DNA of 64,000 nt, from NCBI GenBank assembly GCA_023250195.1, contig JAHFBF010000002.1, positions 372,001-436,000 of the forward strand, written 5' to 3'. The stretch comes from Candidatus Melainabacteria bacterium. Its GTDB lineage: Bacteria; Cyanobacteriota; Vampirovibrionia; 2-02-FULL-35-15. Numbering within the stretch: the first letter of the stretch is position 1; every line of letters begins with the position of its first letter. The position numbers were made by a program, and so were the translations under genes. Positions 21,237-30,689 of the stretch are shown piece by piece. The notes beneath the pieces were generated by a model. It did no database searches. It worked only from the letters and a program-made list of their open reading frames with translations, and was not told the origin of the DNA.

Positions 21237-22520
21237 ATGATTAGTTTTAGTAAAAAAGTTTTTATCTCCTTAGGACTAATTTCAATATTAGCTACCAGTG
21301 TCATTGCAATAGACGAAAGTGACATTCAAGATCTTCTTGACATCATTTCTAACATAAGTAATGATCAATCCAGCCTAGCAGGATCTTCAGCTGGAAGAAG
21401 CATATCAAGAGAAATCAGCTCAATTGTAAATCAATTAAATAATTCAGCTAGTAATCCAGGAGCATCGTGCACTTCAAATATCAAAACGGTTCTTTCAAGA
21501 TTGCAAAAAGTAAAAAACCAGCTGCTAAGAAAAACTTGCAATGCAACAATAAGGAAAAAATGTATATCAAGTGATTCAGCTGAAATACTTTTGCAAGATA
21601 TAGAAGATTTTATTGATGAGCTTGAAACTCTACTAAGCATTGATGATGATGAGAATGGGACTATTGATGTATGTGATAGTGATCCAGATGGGGATGGGCT
21701 AGTTGGAAAGAAAGATAATTGTCCCTTAATAAGCAATTCCAGCCAAATAGATACTGATGGTAATGGAATAGGTGATGCTTGTGATTTGTTTTTATGCTGT
21801 GAAGACTCAAGCTTAGATTTTTCATGGGAATCATGTAAGAAGAAAACAATTCAATCATGTAGAGATGATGGTAATATAGTAATAAACTGTCTTCCTCCTT
21901 TACCCGCAGGAAGAGCTGGTTTAACTGCAATTGACTCTTCTTCAGGTAGTATAATTACTTTTCCTGTTATTGCTCCTGAATTTTCTGTACGCTATCAAAC
22001 TTCTGGAGGACTTTTTGATCCTTTTGGAGGAAATCATGACATATTTGGGACTAACACCTCAAGTGGTACTACTACAAATACTTCGGGTGGAACTACTAAC
22101 ACATCAGGCAACATTGCTAATACCTCAAGTGGCACATTCATTAGTATGCTAAAAGATGCAATTAGTATGAGTAATGTCCCTTCAATGGAATATACGGATG
22201 GTTATATGTGTGCTGACTTTGCAGGTGATCTTGGAATGGAACTTATGGATCAAGGTTATGATACTAGCTTTACAGCAATCTGGCGTGATGGTGGAATGGA
22301 CGGACATGCTGTTACCGATATTCATAATACAAGTGGAGGCATTATATTTGTAGAACCACAGACTGGAATGATAATTAATCTTGATGAAAATATGGATAGA
22401 ATGGTTGGTGCAAATGTTGATATGCATGTAGATACTTTTATGCCAACTGAAGGTATGAGTCAAATAGAAATTTACATGAGTAGAGATGATGCAGCTATGG
22501 CAAGCGTTCCAGGCGCCTAA
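21237..22520 (+). CDS. secreted protein with thrombospondin type-3-like Ca-binding repeats, NTSSGT repeats and C-terminal Cys/His domain
   Basis: Signal peptide; DSDPDGDGLVGKKDNCPLISNSSQIDTDGNGIGDACD; C-terminal MCADFAGDLG...GHAVTDI. Confidence 0.75.
   Translation: MISFSKKVFISLGLISILATSVIAIDESDIQDLLDIISNISNDQSSLAGSSAGRSISREISSIVNQLNNSASNPGASCTSNIKTVLSRLQKVKNQLLRKTCNATIRKKCISSDSAEILLQDIEDFIDELETLLSIDDDENGTIDVCDSDPDGDGLVGKKDNCPLISNSSQIDTDGNGIGDACDLFLCCEDSSLDFSWESCKKKTIQSCRDDGNIVINCLPPLPAGRAGLTAIDSSSGSIITFPVIAPEFSVRYQTSGGLFDPFGGNHDIFGTNTSSGTTTNTSGGTTNTSGNIANTSSGTFISMLKDAISMSNVPSMEYTDGYMCADFAGDLGMELMDQGYDTSFTAIWRDGGMDGHAVTDIHNTSGGIIFVEPQTGMIINLDENMDRMVGANVDMHVDTFMPTEGMSQIEIYMSRDDAAMASVPGA
22053..22140 (+). 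repeat. tandem repeat encoding NTSSGT/NTSGGT
   Basis: NTSSGTTTNTSGGTTNTSGNIANTSSGTF. Confidence 0.75.
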
Positions 22521-22564
22521 AGTATTCCATATGAAAGGGCGACAGAATAGACTGATACAGATGT

Positions 22565-22600
22565 TCTCAAAAAAGTTCTGAAATCGTCCTGCAAGCCCAG
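22565..22600 (+). repeat. dispersed intergenic motif (AAATCGTCCCGCAAGCCCAG), copy 2
   Basis: TCTCAAAAAAGTTCTGAAATCGTCCTGCAAGCCCAG. Confidence 0.8.
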
Positions 22601-22647
22601 TTTTTTCAAATTAAGGTCCTTTTCTAATAAGTCTACAATTACTAATT

Positions 22648-24678
22648 TTAAATCATTTCCAGCTCTTGAAATAATTTTGTATCATCAGTAGAGCTAAAAG
22701 CTTCTAATAAATAATAAAGAATATAATTATTTCTCTTAATAAAAATTGAGGTTTGTAGATGTTGAAGAGTTAATCTTCTAAAGCCTGGAATTGCACTAGT
22801 TAAAATTTCTTTTTCTTCATTAACAAGATTGCCAGAAAAAGATAAAATTTCAGCAGAAAAATCAATTGTCAAAAAATTTACAGATTGAAAAACCATCTCA
22901 AAAGCTACCTTAACAAAATTTTGCTCCACTTCTTTATTTACATAAACAGATTGAACACTTAAGCATTTAGGGTTCAATATAGACGAGAGAAACTTAGCTA
23001 AAAAGTTAAATCCTGATCTTAATACGCCAGGAAACAGGCTGCTAAAACCCATTCTTGATTCAACTACTGATAATGATAAAATTAGCAATTCTCCTTTTTT
23101 TACAATAACAGTATGACTCTTAAAATCACAATCAACATTATTTAAGTCAGGCATAGTACTTACTATTTTTAAGTTAGATTCTGGGATAATTTCACAAGTT
23201 AAATCATTCTGAAACCCCATAGAATATTCACTTTCACTTCCTGAAGGGTTCTTTATAAAAAACTCTATTTCTTTTACGATCTCATTTTTTTTTAAATCTA
23301 CAGTCATTACATGGTCACATCCAGTAATAAATTTAATAATTTTATGATTAGTAGCTAGATCTTGATAAATAGAAACAGCATTTGATGGAGAAAGCATAGT
23401 ATCTTCAAAACTATGAATTATTAAAGCTGGACAAGAAACGTTAATTGCTCTTTTCTTAACCTCATTTTCTAATAATTTATGCTGGTATAAAGATTCAACA
23501 TATGTTCTAAAAAAACCATGTTCTGTTGTTTCTCCATTATTAGAAATTTTCATTATTTTTTCAATATTTTGTTGAAGTCTTTTATTTTTAATTCCGAAAG
23601 GAGGTCCTTCTGTCCAAAATAAACGCTTTCTTAAAAATGGGAATTTAAACACTAATGGTAGTAAACATTTTAATTGGGGTGTTCCTTGACTTGGAGTACC
23701 ATATGCAATTGAAAGTAAAACTAATCCTTTTACTTTAGAATTTTCTTCTGCAAGAAGTATTCCAATTAAACCTCCAACAGATAAACTAACAATATAGATA
23801 TCATCAAACTCATCTGCTAAATTATTTAAGACTTGCCTTGCGCTTTGCACCCAATCTTGCCAAGTTGTTGCAAGAATCTCTTCATGCCCTAATCCATGCC
23901 CAGCAAGCATTGGAGCCTCAACCTTATATCCAAGATTCTTAAGGTGCTTAGCTATAGGCCTCATTTCTTTAGGTGTTCCAGTTAATCCATGTATTAATAG
24001 CACAGCTGCTTTTCTATTTTGTTTTTTTCGAGACTGATCTATATATGAGGAGATTTGAGTAAAGTTTTGAAACTCTTGAAAGGGAAGATTGTTGCTTTTA
24101 CAAAAATCAAGTAATTTAGATTTAGCAAAAATTAAATCTGCTTTTTTAGCCCAGCAAGTATCACTGAAACCATCTCCAATAACTATTTTCATACTTTTAG
24201 TTTTTGATTGATCTATAACTTGACATTTACATAAACCTAATTTGCATTCTGGGTATTTTGACTGACGGGGGAATGAAATAGAAAATTTATCATGCTCAGT
24301 AATTTCAAGTTTATTTGACCAAATAGATGCTACTTTTATATCTTCTTTGGACAGGACAGTGTTAATCACTTTATCCAAGCCATCACTAACAATATAAAGT
24401 GGAATATTGTTTTTTGAACACCAAATACTAAAAGATTTAAAATCAGGTTCCAATTTTACATCATTATTTAAAATGTTTTCAACAGCCAGCCACCCACCCT
24501 GAATAAGTGGAATTTGTTTTGACAAGCAATCGTGACTAGTAATTTTACCTTCTAACCACTCAGCTTCTATATTATTCCATTGTGGATCTGCTAATTTTTC
24601 TAGAATCAGATTAACTACATCTTTCTGGGTTACTGTTCCGTCAAAATCACAGTAAATTTCAAATTTAGGCTGATTCAT
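22648..24678 (-). CDS. fusion: HAD phosphatase (MtnX/SerB-like) + alpha/beta hydrolase + unknown C-terminal domain
   Basis: YCDFDGTVTQKD and VIGDGFSDTCWAKKAD (HAD); LLIHGLTGTPKEM, SLSVGGLIG, HSFEDTM, GCDHVMTVD (hydrolase). Confidence 0.85.
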   Translation of the reverse strand: MNQPKFEIYCDFDGTVTQKDVVNLILEKLADPQWNNIEAEWLEGKITSHDCLSKQIPLIQGGWLAVENILNNDVKLEPDFKSFSIWCSKNNIPLYIVSDGLDKVINTVLSKEDIKVASIWSNKLEITEHDKFSISFPRQSKYPECKLGLCKCQVIDQSKTKSMKIVIGDGFSDTCWAKKADLIFAKSKLLDFCKSNNLPFQEFQNFTQISSYIDQSRKKQNRKAAVLLIHGLTGTPKEMRPIAKHLKNLGYKVEAPMLAGHGLGHEEILATTWQDWVQSARQVLNNLADEFDDIYIVSLSVGGLIGILLAEENSKVKGLVLLSIAYGTPSQGTPQLKCLLPLVFKFPFLRKRLFWTEGPPFGIKNKRLQQNIEKIMKISNNGETTEHGFFRTYVESLYQHKLLENEVKKRAINVSCPALIIHSFEDTMLSPSNAVSIYQDLATNHKIIKFITGCDHVMTVDLKKNEIVKEIEFFIKNPSGSESEYSMGFQNDLTCEIIPESNLKIVSTMPDLNNVDCDFKSHTVIVKKGELLILSLSVVESRMGFSSLFPGVLRSGFNFLAKFLSSILNPKCLSVQSVYVNKEVEQNFVKVAFEMVFQSVNFLTIDFSAEILSFSGNLVNEEKEILTSAIPGFRRLTLQHLQTSIFIKRNNYILYYLLEAFSSTDDTKLFQELEMI

Positions 24679-24682
24679 ATTT

Positions 24683-26197
24683 TTATATTGGCTTTGTTTT
24701 TGCTTTAGTTATTAGAATGTCTAAGATATCATGAGCTAAATCCATTTCTTTGTAAGTGATTTCTAATGAAGGAGCAAGTGTTAGAACGTTTTTATAATAG
24801 CCACCTAAAGCTAAAATCAGTCCGACTTCTTTACCATCAATTTTTATTTGATCATCAAGTCCAAACCGAAAAATATCTTCAGCAAGTTTACGGTTTGGTG
24901 TAAAACCATCCAACTCACACAACTCTACTCTTAACGCCAATCCTAAACCACCGACATGTCCAATCTCAGGATATTTTAATTGTAGTCTTTTCAAAAGTTT
25001 AAGAAAATAATCTCCCTTCTCTAAAACTATTTTAGAATAATCTTTTTCTGAAAAAATCTTCATTACTTCTAGCCCAGCAGCCGTACCTATTGAATTTGAA
25101 GAATAAGTAGAATGAGTTGAACCTGGTCCAAAAATTTCAGGTGTTATAAGTTCTTCTCTTGCCCAGAATCCTGATAATGGATTTAACCCATTAGTAAGTG
25201 CTTTTCCAAAAACTATAATATCTGGTTTTATACCAAAATGCTCAATAGACCACAACTTCCCTGTACGGTAAAAGCCCATATGAATTTCATCAACAACAAT
25301 TAAAATCCCATGTTCTCTACAAATTTTTTCTATTCTCTTAAAGTAATTTTTTGGCGGGACAATATATCCTCCAGTTCCTTGAACTGGTTCAAGAAAAAAT
25401 GCTCCAAACTCACATTTATTAGTTTTTGGATTCCATACACCTGCATATTCATGCTCAAATTTTCTTTCAAAAAAATTCACATAATAATCTTCACAAGCAT
25501 TTTCATCAGTACTTCCAATTGGACATCTAAAAGAATATGGATATGGAATAAAATCTGCTCTATCGGCAAATTCACCAAAGGGTTCTCTATAACGATATGA
25601 AGAAGTAATTGCTGAGGCACCAATGGTTCTACCATGATAGCCTCCTTCAAATGCAAACATATGTTGCTTGCCAGTATTTCTTCTTACTAGTTTAAGTGCA
25701 TCTTCTATTGCTTGTGCTCCACCTACATTGAAATGAACACGTCCTTTTAATCCAAAACGCCCTTCAACACTTTCAGCAATGGCTTGTGCTAATTTTACTT
25801 TTTCATAATGTAAGAACTGGCTTGGAACCTGTGGTAATTTATCAATTTGGTCTTTTACTGCATCATTTACACGTTTATTTGCATATCCAAGATTAGCTAC
25901 TGAATGCCACATTTGTAAGTCTAAGTATGGTTTCTCCTTACTATCATACAGATAGCTTCCTAAACTTTTAGTGAAAAATTTAGGATTTTTTGCATAGTGA
26001 ACTGTATCTCCATAAGAACAAACTTTGCCTTCAATTTCTAACAATTTAGTTTCATCTTCAAAAGTATCTTTAAAAAACGAATTTAACGGAATTGAATCGT
26101 CATGATTTAAATCATGACGACTTGCTTTCTGGCTAAAGTCACTAGTCGCAATATTTGATTTTATAGCAGCCTTGTTATTTCCCTTCATTTTTTTCAC
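24683..26197 (-). CDS. class III PLP-dependent aminotransferase
   Basis: NVGGAQAIEDALKLVRR, VVDEIHMGFYRTGKLW, VFGKALTNGLNPLSGFW. Confidence 0.9.
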   Translation of the reverse strand: MKKMKGNNKAAIKSNIATSDFSQKASRHDLNHDDSIPLNSFFKDTFEDETKLLEIEGKVCSYGDTVHYAKNPKFFTKSLGSYLYDSKEKPYLDLQMWHSVANLGYANKRVNDAVKDQIDKLPQVPSQFLHYEKVKLAQAIAESVEGRFGLKGRVHFNVGGAQAIEDALKLVRRNTGKQHMFAFEGGYHGRTIGASAITSSYRYREPFGEFADRADFIPYPYSFRCPIGSTDENACEDYYVNFFERKFEHEYAGVWNPKTNKCEFGAFFLEPVQGTGGYIVPPKNYFKRIEKICREHGILIVVDEIHMGFYRTGKLWSIEHFGIKPDIIVFGKALTNGLNPLSGFWAREELITPEIFGPGSTHSTYSSNSIGTAAGLEVMKIFSEKDYSKIVLEKGDYFLKLLKRLQLKYPEIGHVGGLGLALRVELCELDGFTPNRKLAEDIFRFGLDDQIKIDGKEVGLILALGGYYKNVLTLAPSLEITYKEMDLAHDILDILITKAKTKPI

Positions 26198-26495
26198 TTC
26201 CTCCTAATAAAAATATTTAGTTTTAATAGTCTGATGAAACAAGTTAATAAAAAAACACTTTAGCTTAACATGGAAGAATAATCAGAATAAATAAATACCA
26301 AACATTATGTTTTTCTTATAAGTAATCCTTCATTTTATTAAGATCTATTTTGTGAAGACCTAATGATGCTCAATGCTACAATTTGCCATAATTTAAACAT
26401 CAATAATCTTGTTAAAATTTCTTGTTATGATTTTTTTAACTTGATTTATTTAGTGGTAAACAAAATCTGACTATATCCTTGAAGGTCAAGCAATT

Positions 26496-26560
26496 TTACT
26501 AAAAATATATGGCTTACTTGTTCTAATCCTGGTTCTAACGTCGGATACAGTCACCAGCTG
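26496..26560 (+). repeat. ~65-bp dispersed intergenic repeat, copy 2
   Basis: TTACTAAAAATATATGGCTTACTTGTTCTAATCCTGGTTCTAACGTCGGATACAGTCACCAG. Confidence 0.65.
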
Positions 26561-26621
26561 TTCAGAATACAGAAGCATTTGCAACTTGTTCTTAAAATGC
26601 GAACAATGCACACTGTGTAAT

Positions 26622-27971
26622 TTATTTTGGCAAATATACTTTAGAGTGATCAGCTCCAAGTTTTTCAAAAGATTCACTCAGATACGTTACTCCAGTAACA
26701 AGTTTTTTACTGTCGTATTGCAGTATTAATCCACGAATTGGTACTGTACATCCAAATGTTATTACATTAGTATTCTTAGATACAGTTCTTGCAAGCGAAG
26801 CTCCATTCTCCTCATTTCCAACACTACAACTGGCAAAAACAGCTCTGGCATCAGCACTTAACAATGGTTTCAATGATTTCATAATACCTATATCACCTGT
26901 GTCCAAATGAGCGCTGTCTTCCGTTAAACCACCAGAAGCAATGTTATCAATTTTCCAAAGTTCTTCAGTGCTAATTGTTCGTGCATAATCAGAATGTTTG
27001 CGTTTTAAGTAATCCATATATTTTGCATCCGGTCTTCTCTTGGAAATCAGTCTTTCCGTTAAACCAAAATTCGTAGTTGTATTAGTTCCATGTCCACAGA
27101 ACATAACTAAGTCTATAGATTTTCCAGTAGCCTTCTGTACACGTTTAGCTCCTTCAATAATTTGACTATCCTTATCAATTTCAAAGAGAAAGATTTTATA
27201 TCCATTTTTTTGCAAATCCTTTATAAGGAGATCTCCTCCTACGGCAAACATATCTTTTCCGCCTTCTTCTCCTTCTTGAATAACTCCAGTCAAATATACA
27301 GCCAAGACTCTGTCATTTTTTTTATAGTCCTTGTCTTCAAAATTTCTTATAAATTCATTTACAGTACTCTCCAGGGCTTTATGTTTTTCTTCTGGACTTT
27401 TACTTAAATCTACAAGTCTATTAACTCTAAGAACCCCCGAATATCTATGCAACTTAAGTAAATTATCCATAAGACTCTCTACAGGTAATGCCTGGGTAGC
27501 TGTAAAACTATACAAAGCATCATCCAGATCCGTTTCTCCATGAATAGCCAGTCTTTCTATATATCTTTCAAGAAATGGCAATTGACTTATACCTTTTAAA
27601 TCTTTTTGAACTAATAACCAACTTTTAATATGAGTATTAGCTCCAGGAGTTAAGTTTTCTAAACTGTTAATTGTATCTCTTGCAAGAAATAAAGATTTTT
27701 TATAGTCATCATTTGATGCATCGACTTTTAAGCTTAAAAGTTTTTTATGCACTTCTTTATCATTTAATCTGAATGATTCCTCAACCTCTAAAACAGTTTC
27801 TCCTTTTATTAAAGGTGGTGGTAATCTTAAACTTGACACTGTAGACATTTCAGGGACAACAATGCCCGGCAGATTCTTCTCCTTTGAGCCTTTTATTGGT
27901 TGTTCAGAATCATGTCCACTAACTAAAAACAAAACAGCTGGGACAAACGGAAGCACTCTCAGGATTTTCAT
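26622..27971 (-). CDS. secreted protein with clan-CD (caspase/DUF4347-like) candidate peptidase domain
   Basis: N-terminal signal; strand-His IDLVMFCGHG and strand-Cys ARAVFASCSVGNEENGASLA. Confidence 0.6.
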   Translation of the reverse strand: MKILRVLPFVPAVLFLVSGHDSEQPIKGSKEKNLPGIVVPEMSTVSSLRLPPPLIKGETVLEVEESFRLNDKEVHKKLLSLKVDASNDDYKKSLFLARDTINSLENLTPGANTHIKSWLLVQKDLKGISQLPFLERYIERLAIHGETDLDDALYSFTATQALPVESLMDNLLKLHRYSGVLRVNRLVDLSKSPEEKHKALESTVNEFIRNFEDKDYKKNDRVLAVYLTGVIQEGEEGGKDMFAVGGDLLIKDLQKNGYKIFLFEIDKDSQIIEGAKRVQKATGKSIDLVMFCGHGTNTTTNFGLTERLISKRRPDAKYMDYLKRKHSDYARTISTEELWKIDNIASGGLTEDSAHLDTGDIGIMKSLKPLLSADARAVFASCSVGNEENGASLARTVSKNTNVITFGCTVPIRGLILQYDSKKLVTGVTYLSESFEKLGADHSKVYLPK

Positions 27972-28122
27972 AATGCCTCTCTTGCAAAAATTGCTATCTA
28001 ACGGATTGAAAGATATAATAATACTTTCAATCTATAATTACAAGAGAACAGTAACAAGAAATATCAAATGTTTGATATAAAACTCAATGTAAAAAATGTA
28101 AAATAAGACCAGGAGATCAAAA

Positions 28123-28809
28123 ATGACAGAAACAAAATCACAATCAAATAAATTAACGCCAATTCTACTTACTATTATTGCTGCTCTATTAGGAGCATTA
28201 CTTTTTGCACAGTTTAGCAATAGTACTTTCCTTAGTAAGTTATTTGGGCAAAAAGTTGTAACCGTTCCAAATGGAACCAGACTGAATCTAACACTTCAAA
28301 ACTCAGTTAACTCTGCAACAAGCAGAAGAGGCGACATTATTACAGGAACAACATCTTCTCCGATAGTAATTGGAGAAGACGTTGCTATATCTGCCGGAAG
28401 TCAAGCAAGTGGTGAAGTAATTAGCGTAACCCCTGCTGAAAGATTTAAAGCAGGAAAGGGTGGATATTTAGCTATAAAGTTTACATCAATTCAAGCTTCT
28501 GATGACAAGAAATATCCAATCAGTTCAAGCACATATTCACTAACCGGTGAAACTGGTGGTGCCAGACTTGCAAAAGGTGTTGGTAAAACAGTTCTTGGGG
28601 CTGGTGTTGGTGCCGCACTTGGAACTGCTGTTGGTGCAATAGCCGGTGGAAGACCTGGAAGAGGAGCCTGGTCCGGTGCTGCTATTGGTGGTGGGCTTGG
28701 AGCTACTTCTGCATTAGTCTCAAAAGGAAAAGATGTCGGTCTTTACAGCGGTTCACAAATTTCAGTTACGCTAGAGAATCCTCTTCAAGTTGCTGTTCTT
28801 AAAAAATAA
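28123..28809 (+). CDS. membrane-anchored protein with glycine-zipper region
   Basis: N-terminal TM; GAGVGAALGTAVGAIAGGRPGRGAWSGAAIGGGLGA. Confidence 0.7.
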   Translation: MTETKSQSNKLTPILLTIIAALLGALLFAQFSNSTFLSKLFGQKVVTVPNGTRLNLTLQNSVNSATSRRGDIITGTTSSPIVIGEDVAISAGSQASGEVISVTPAERFKAGKGGYLAIKFTSIQASDDKKYPISSSTYSLTGETGGARLAKGVGKTVLGAGVGAALGTAVGAIAGGRPGRGAWSGAAIGGGLGATSALVSKGKDVGLYSGSQISVTLENPLQVAVLKK

Positions 28810-28810
28810 A

Positions 28811-28837
28811 GTGGATAAAATCGTTCCGTAAGCCCAG
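28811..28837 (+). repeat. dispersed intergenic motif, copy 3
   Basis: GTGGATAAAATCGTTCCGTAAGCCCAG. Confidence 0.65.
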
Positions 28838-28884
28838 TTGTGTTAAAATATTTTTCGGATTATCAAACAAGAGAAGAGGAATTT

Positions 28885-29436
28885 ATGAAATCAAGATTTG
28901 TAATTGCAGTTTTATCTTTCTTTTTAATGATTATTGCTCTGCCTTCCATTTCTCAAACTCCAATTGAGTTTAATGATGCTCAGGAAGTCACTGTTTCAGG
29001 CAGAGGGTTTTACCCTTTCTCATCAGAAGCTAATTCTGAATTTAAGGAACTTGTCCAGGAAGATACAAATTTTTCAGTTACTATAACTGATTTTCAAGGA
29101 CCCCCCATAAGAATTGCGCCTGCAAAAGATTTCAGAGAAATAGGAAAAAAGAAAAAAATAAGTCAAGATGGTGTTTATGACCTTAACTTTGGAAAAGCCA
29201 GAAAAAAGACAAAGACAGCTGGATTATCCTTTGTAGGTGGAATGTCACCAAGTACATTTTTACTTGAGGTAGGCTCAACAAGTAAAGGAAACTGTACAAT
29301 GCCAGTCTCTTGTGATACTGACTGTGTAGAAAAATCAGGGATGTGTTGTGAAGCAAACAGTGCTGGAAATGCATCTATGTGGTGCAACCCAACTGGTGTA
29401 GGAAATGCTTGTGGTTGTATAAATAAAAGAAACTAA
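28885..29436 (+). CDS. secreted Cys-rich hypothetical protein
   Basis: Start trimmed to MKSRFVIAVLSFFLMIIALPSISQ; multiple C-terminal Cys. Confidence 0.65.
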   Translation: MKSRFVIAVLSFFLMIIALPSISQTPIEFNDAQEVTVSGRGFYPFSSEANSEFKELVQEDTNFSVTITDFQGPPIRIAPAKDFREIGKKKKISQDGVYDLNFGKARKKTKTAGLSFVGGMSPSTFLLEVGSTSKGNCTMPVSCDTDCVEKSGMCCEANSAGNASMWCNPTGVGNACGCINKRN

Positions 29437-29495
29437 TTGCTTTTTTCAAGCGGTTGTGGGAAGAGGCAAGTTTACTTAAAACAATATAAAAACAA

Positions 29496-30032
29496 GTGAG
29501 AAAGTATATTTTACTCTTATTTCTTCTTCATACTCTTTCACCATTGAATGCAATTTCACAAAGTGACAGGTTTAATTTAGAAGTTACTAAGTTTGGTGTA
29601 ATTGAACAAGCTCTTTTAAACCAAGCAATTGAAAATGATTTCCAGGTTAAAAGACTGGATGAAGAATTAAATCGTGTTGGATTAGTTCGAGATATTGGAG
29701 CATTAGCTGCAACTTCCAATATGGTTGGAGTAAGAATACTTAACTTAAGTTCAAAGGATACTTCTGTAAGATTTATTACTAATGGCTTACAACTTGGAAG
29801 TGATGCGGTAAATATTAGTACTTTTGCTTACAGGATGATCAAAGGTAAAAAAATAAAAGAAGCGATGGGTAACAGATTAAACACAATAAAAAAAGATTTA
29901 CTTGATTCATTTTCAAGATTAGCAGCTTCACAAGATGACATAGAAGCAAAAAACAAGTTGATTTCTTATGTTGGTGAAAAATCAACAAGTGATTATTTAT
30001 ATTGGTTAGAAAGCAAATCCAAAGAAAATTAG
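29496..30032 (+). CDS. secreted hypothetical protein (GTG start)
   Basis: Signal peptide RKYILLLFLLHTLSPLNAIS. Confidence 0.6.
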   Translation: MRKYILLLFLLHTLSPLNAISQSDRFNLEVTKFGVIEQALLNQAIENDFQVKRLDEELNRVGLVRDIGALAATSNMVGVRILNLSSKDTSVRFITNGLQLGSDAVNISTFAYRMIKGKKIKEAMGNRLNTIKKDLLDSFSRLAASQDDIEAKNKLISYVGEKSTSDYLYWLESKSKEN

Positions 30033-30184
30033 TTTCTTATGTTAATAATGTGTATATAAACTATTGTTACCTAGTCAATTCCTTGTATTTACTTTGAAAA
30101 ATTTCTAAAAAGAACGACCATTGAAACATTTTTAAGTTATAATTTATAAGCTTATTGAGAATATAAAGTTTATCGGAGTAAATT

Positions 30185-30406
30185 ATGGCATTCTTTCAGA
30201 AAAAAAAATGGGAACCTTTAGAACCTGATTTAAAAGAAGTTGATTTTAAAGATGTAAGATTCTTATCCCGGTATGTTACAGACAGAGGCAGAATCCTGCC
30301 AAGAAAAATTACCGGTCTTTCATGCCAGCAACAAAGAATGATTGTCCGCGCAATCAAACGCGCAAGGCAAATGAGCCTGCTCCCATTTATTAACTACGGA
30401 ACATAA
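30185..30406 (+). CDS. rpsR: 30S ribosomal protein S18
   Basis: DVRFLSRYVTDRGRILPRKITGLSCQQQRMIVRAIKRARQMSLLPF. Confidence 0.97.
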   Translation: MAFFQKKKWEPLEPDLKEVDFKDVRFLSRYVTDRGRILPRKITGLSCQQQRMIVRAIKRARQMSLLPFINYGT

Positions 30407-30419
30407 ACGAGAAAAAATC

Positions 30420-30689
30420 ATGTCAAGAAAATGTGATGTTTCAGGGAAAAAAGCACAAACGGGAATGAGGTACTCATTCTTAAGAGCACACTTTAACCCT
30501 ACTGCTAAAAGAAGATTTCAAGTAAATCTTCAGACTGTAAGAACAACAGTTAACGGGAAAAGAGTAAAACTAAAAGTCGCAGCATCAGTATTAAAAGCTC
30601 ATCCTGAAATCAGAACAGGGGTAATACTTCCGTTAAAAAAGAAATCCAGAAAAAAGATTAAAAAACTTTTAGCAGCTGCTCAAACTTAG
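30420..30689 (+). CDS. rpmB: 50S ribosomal protein L28
   Basis: CDVSGKKAQTG ... PTAKRRFQVNLQ. Confidence 0.94.
   Translation: MSRKCDVSGKKAQTGMRYSFLRAHFNPTAKRRFQVNLQTVRTTVNGKRVKLKVAASVLKAHPEIRTGVILPLKKKSRKKIKKLLAAAQT

Noticed and set aside
21431-22463. Minus-strand ORFs opposite the secreted TSP3 protein
   Set aside because: Shadow frames; Ser- and His-rich composition derives from the sense repeats.
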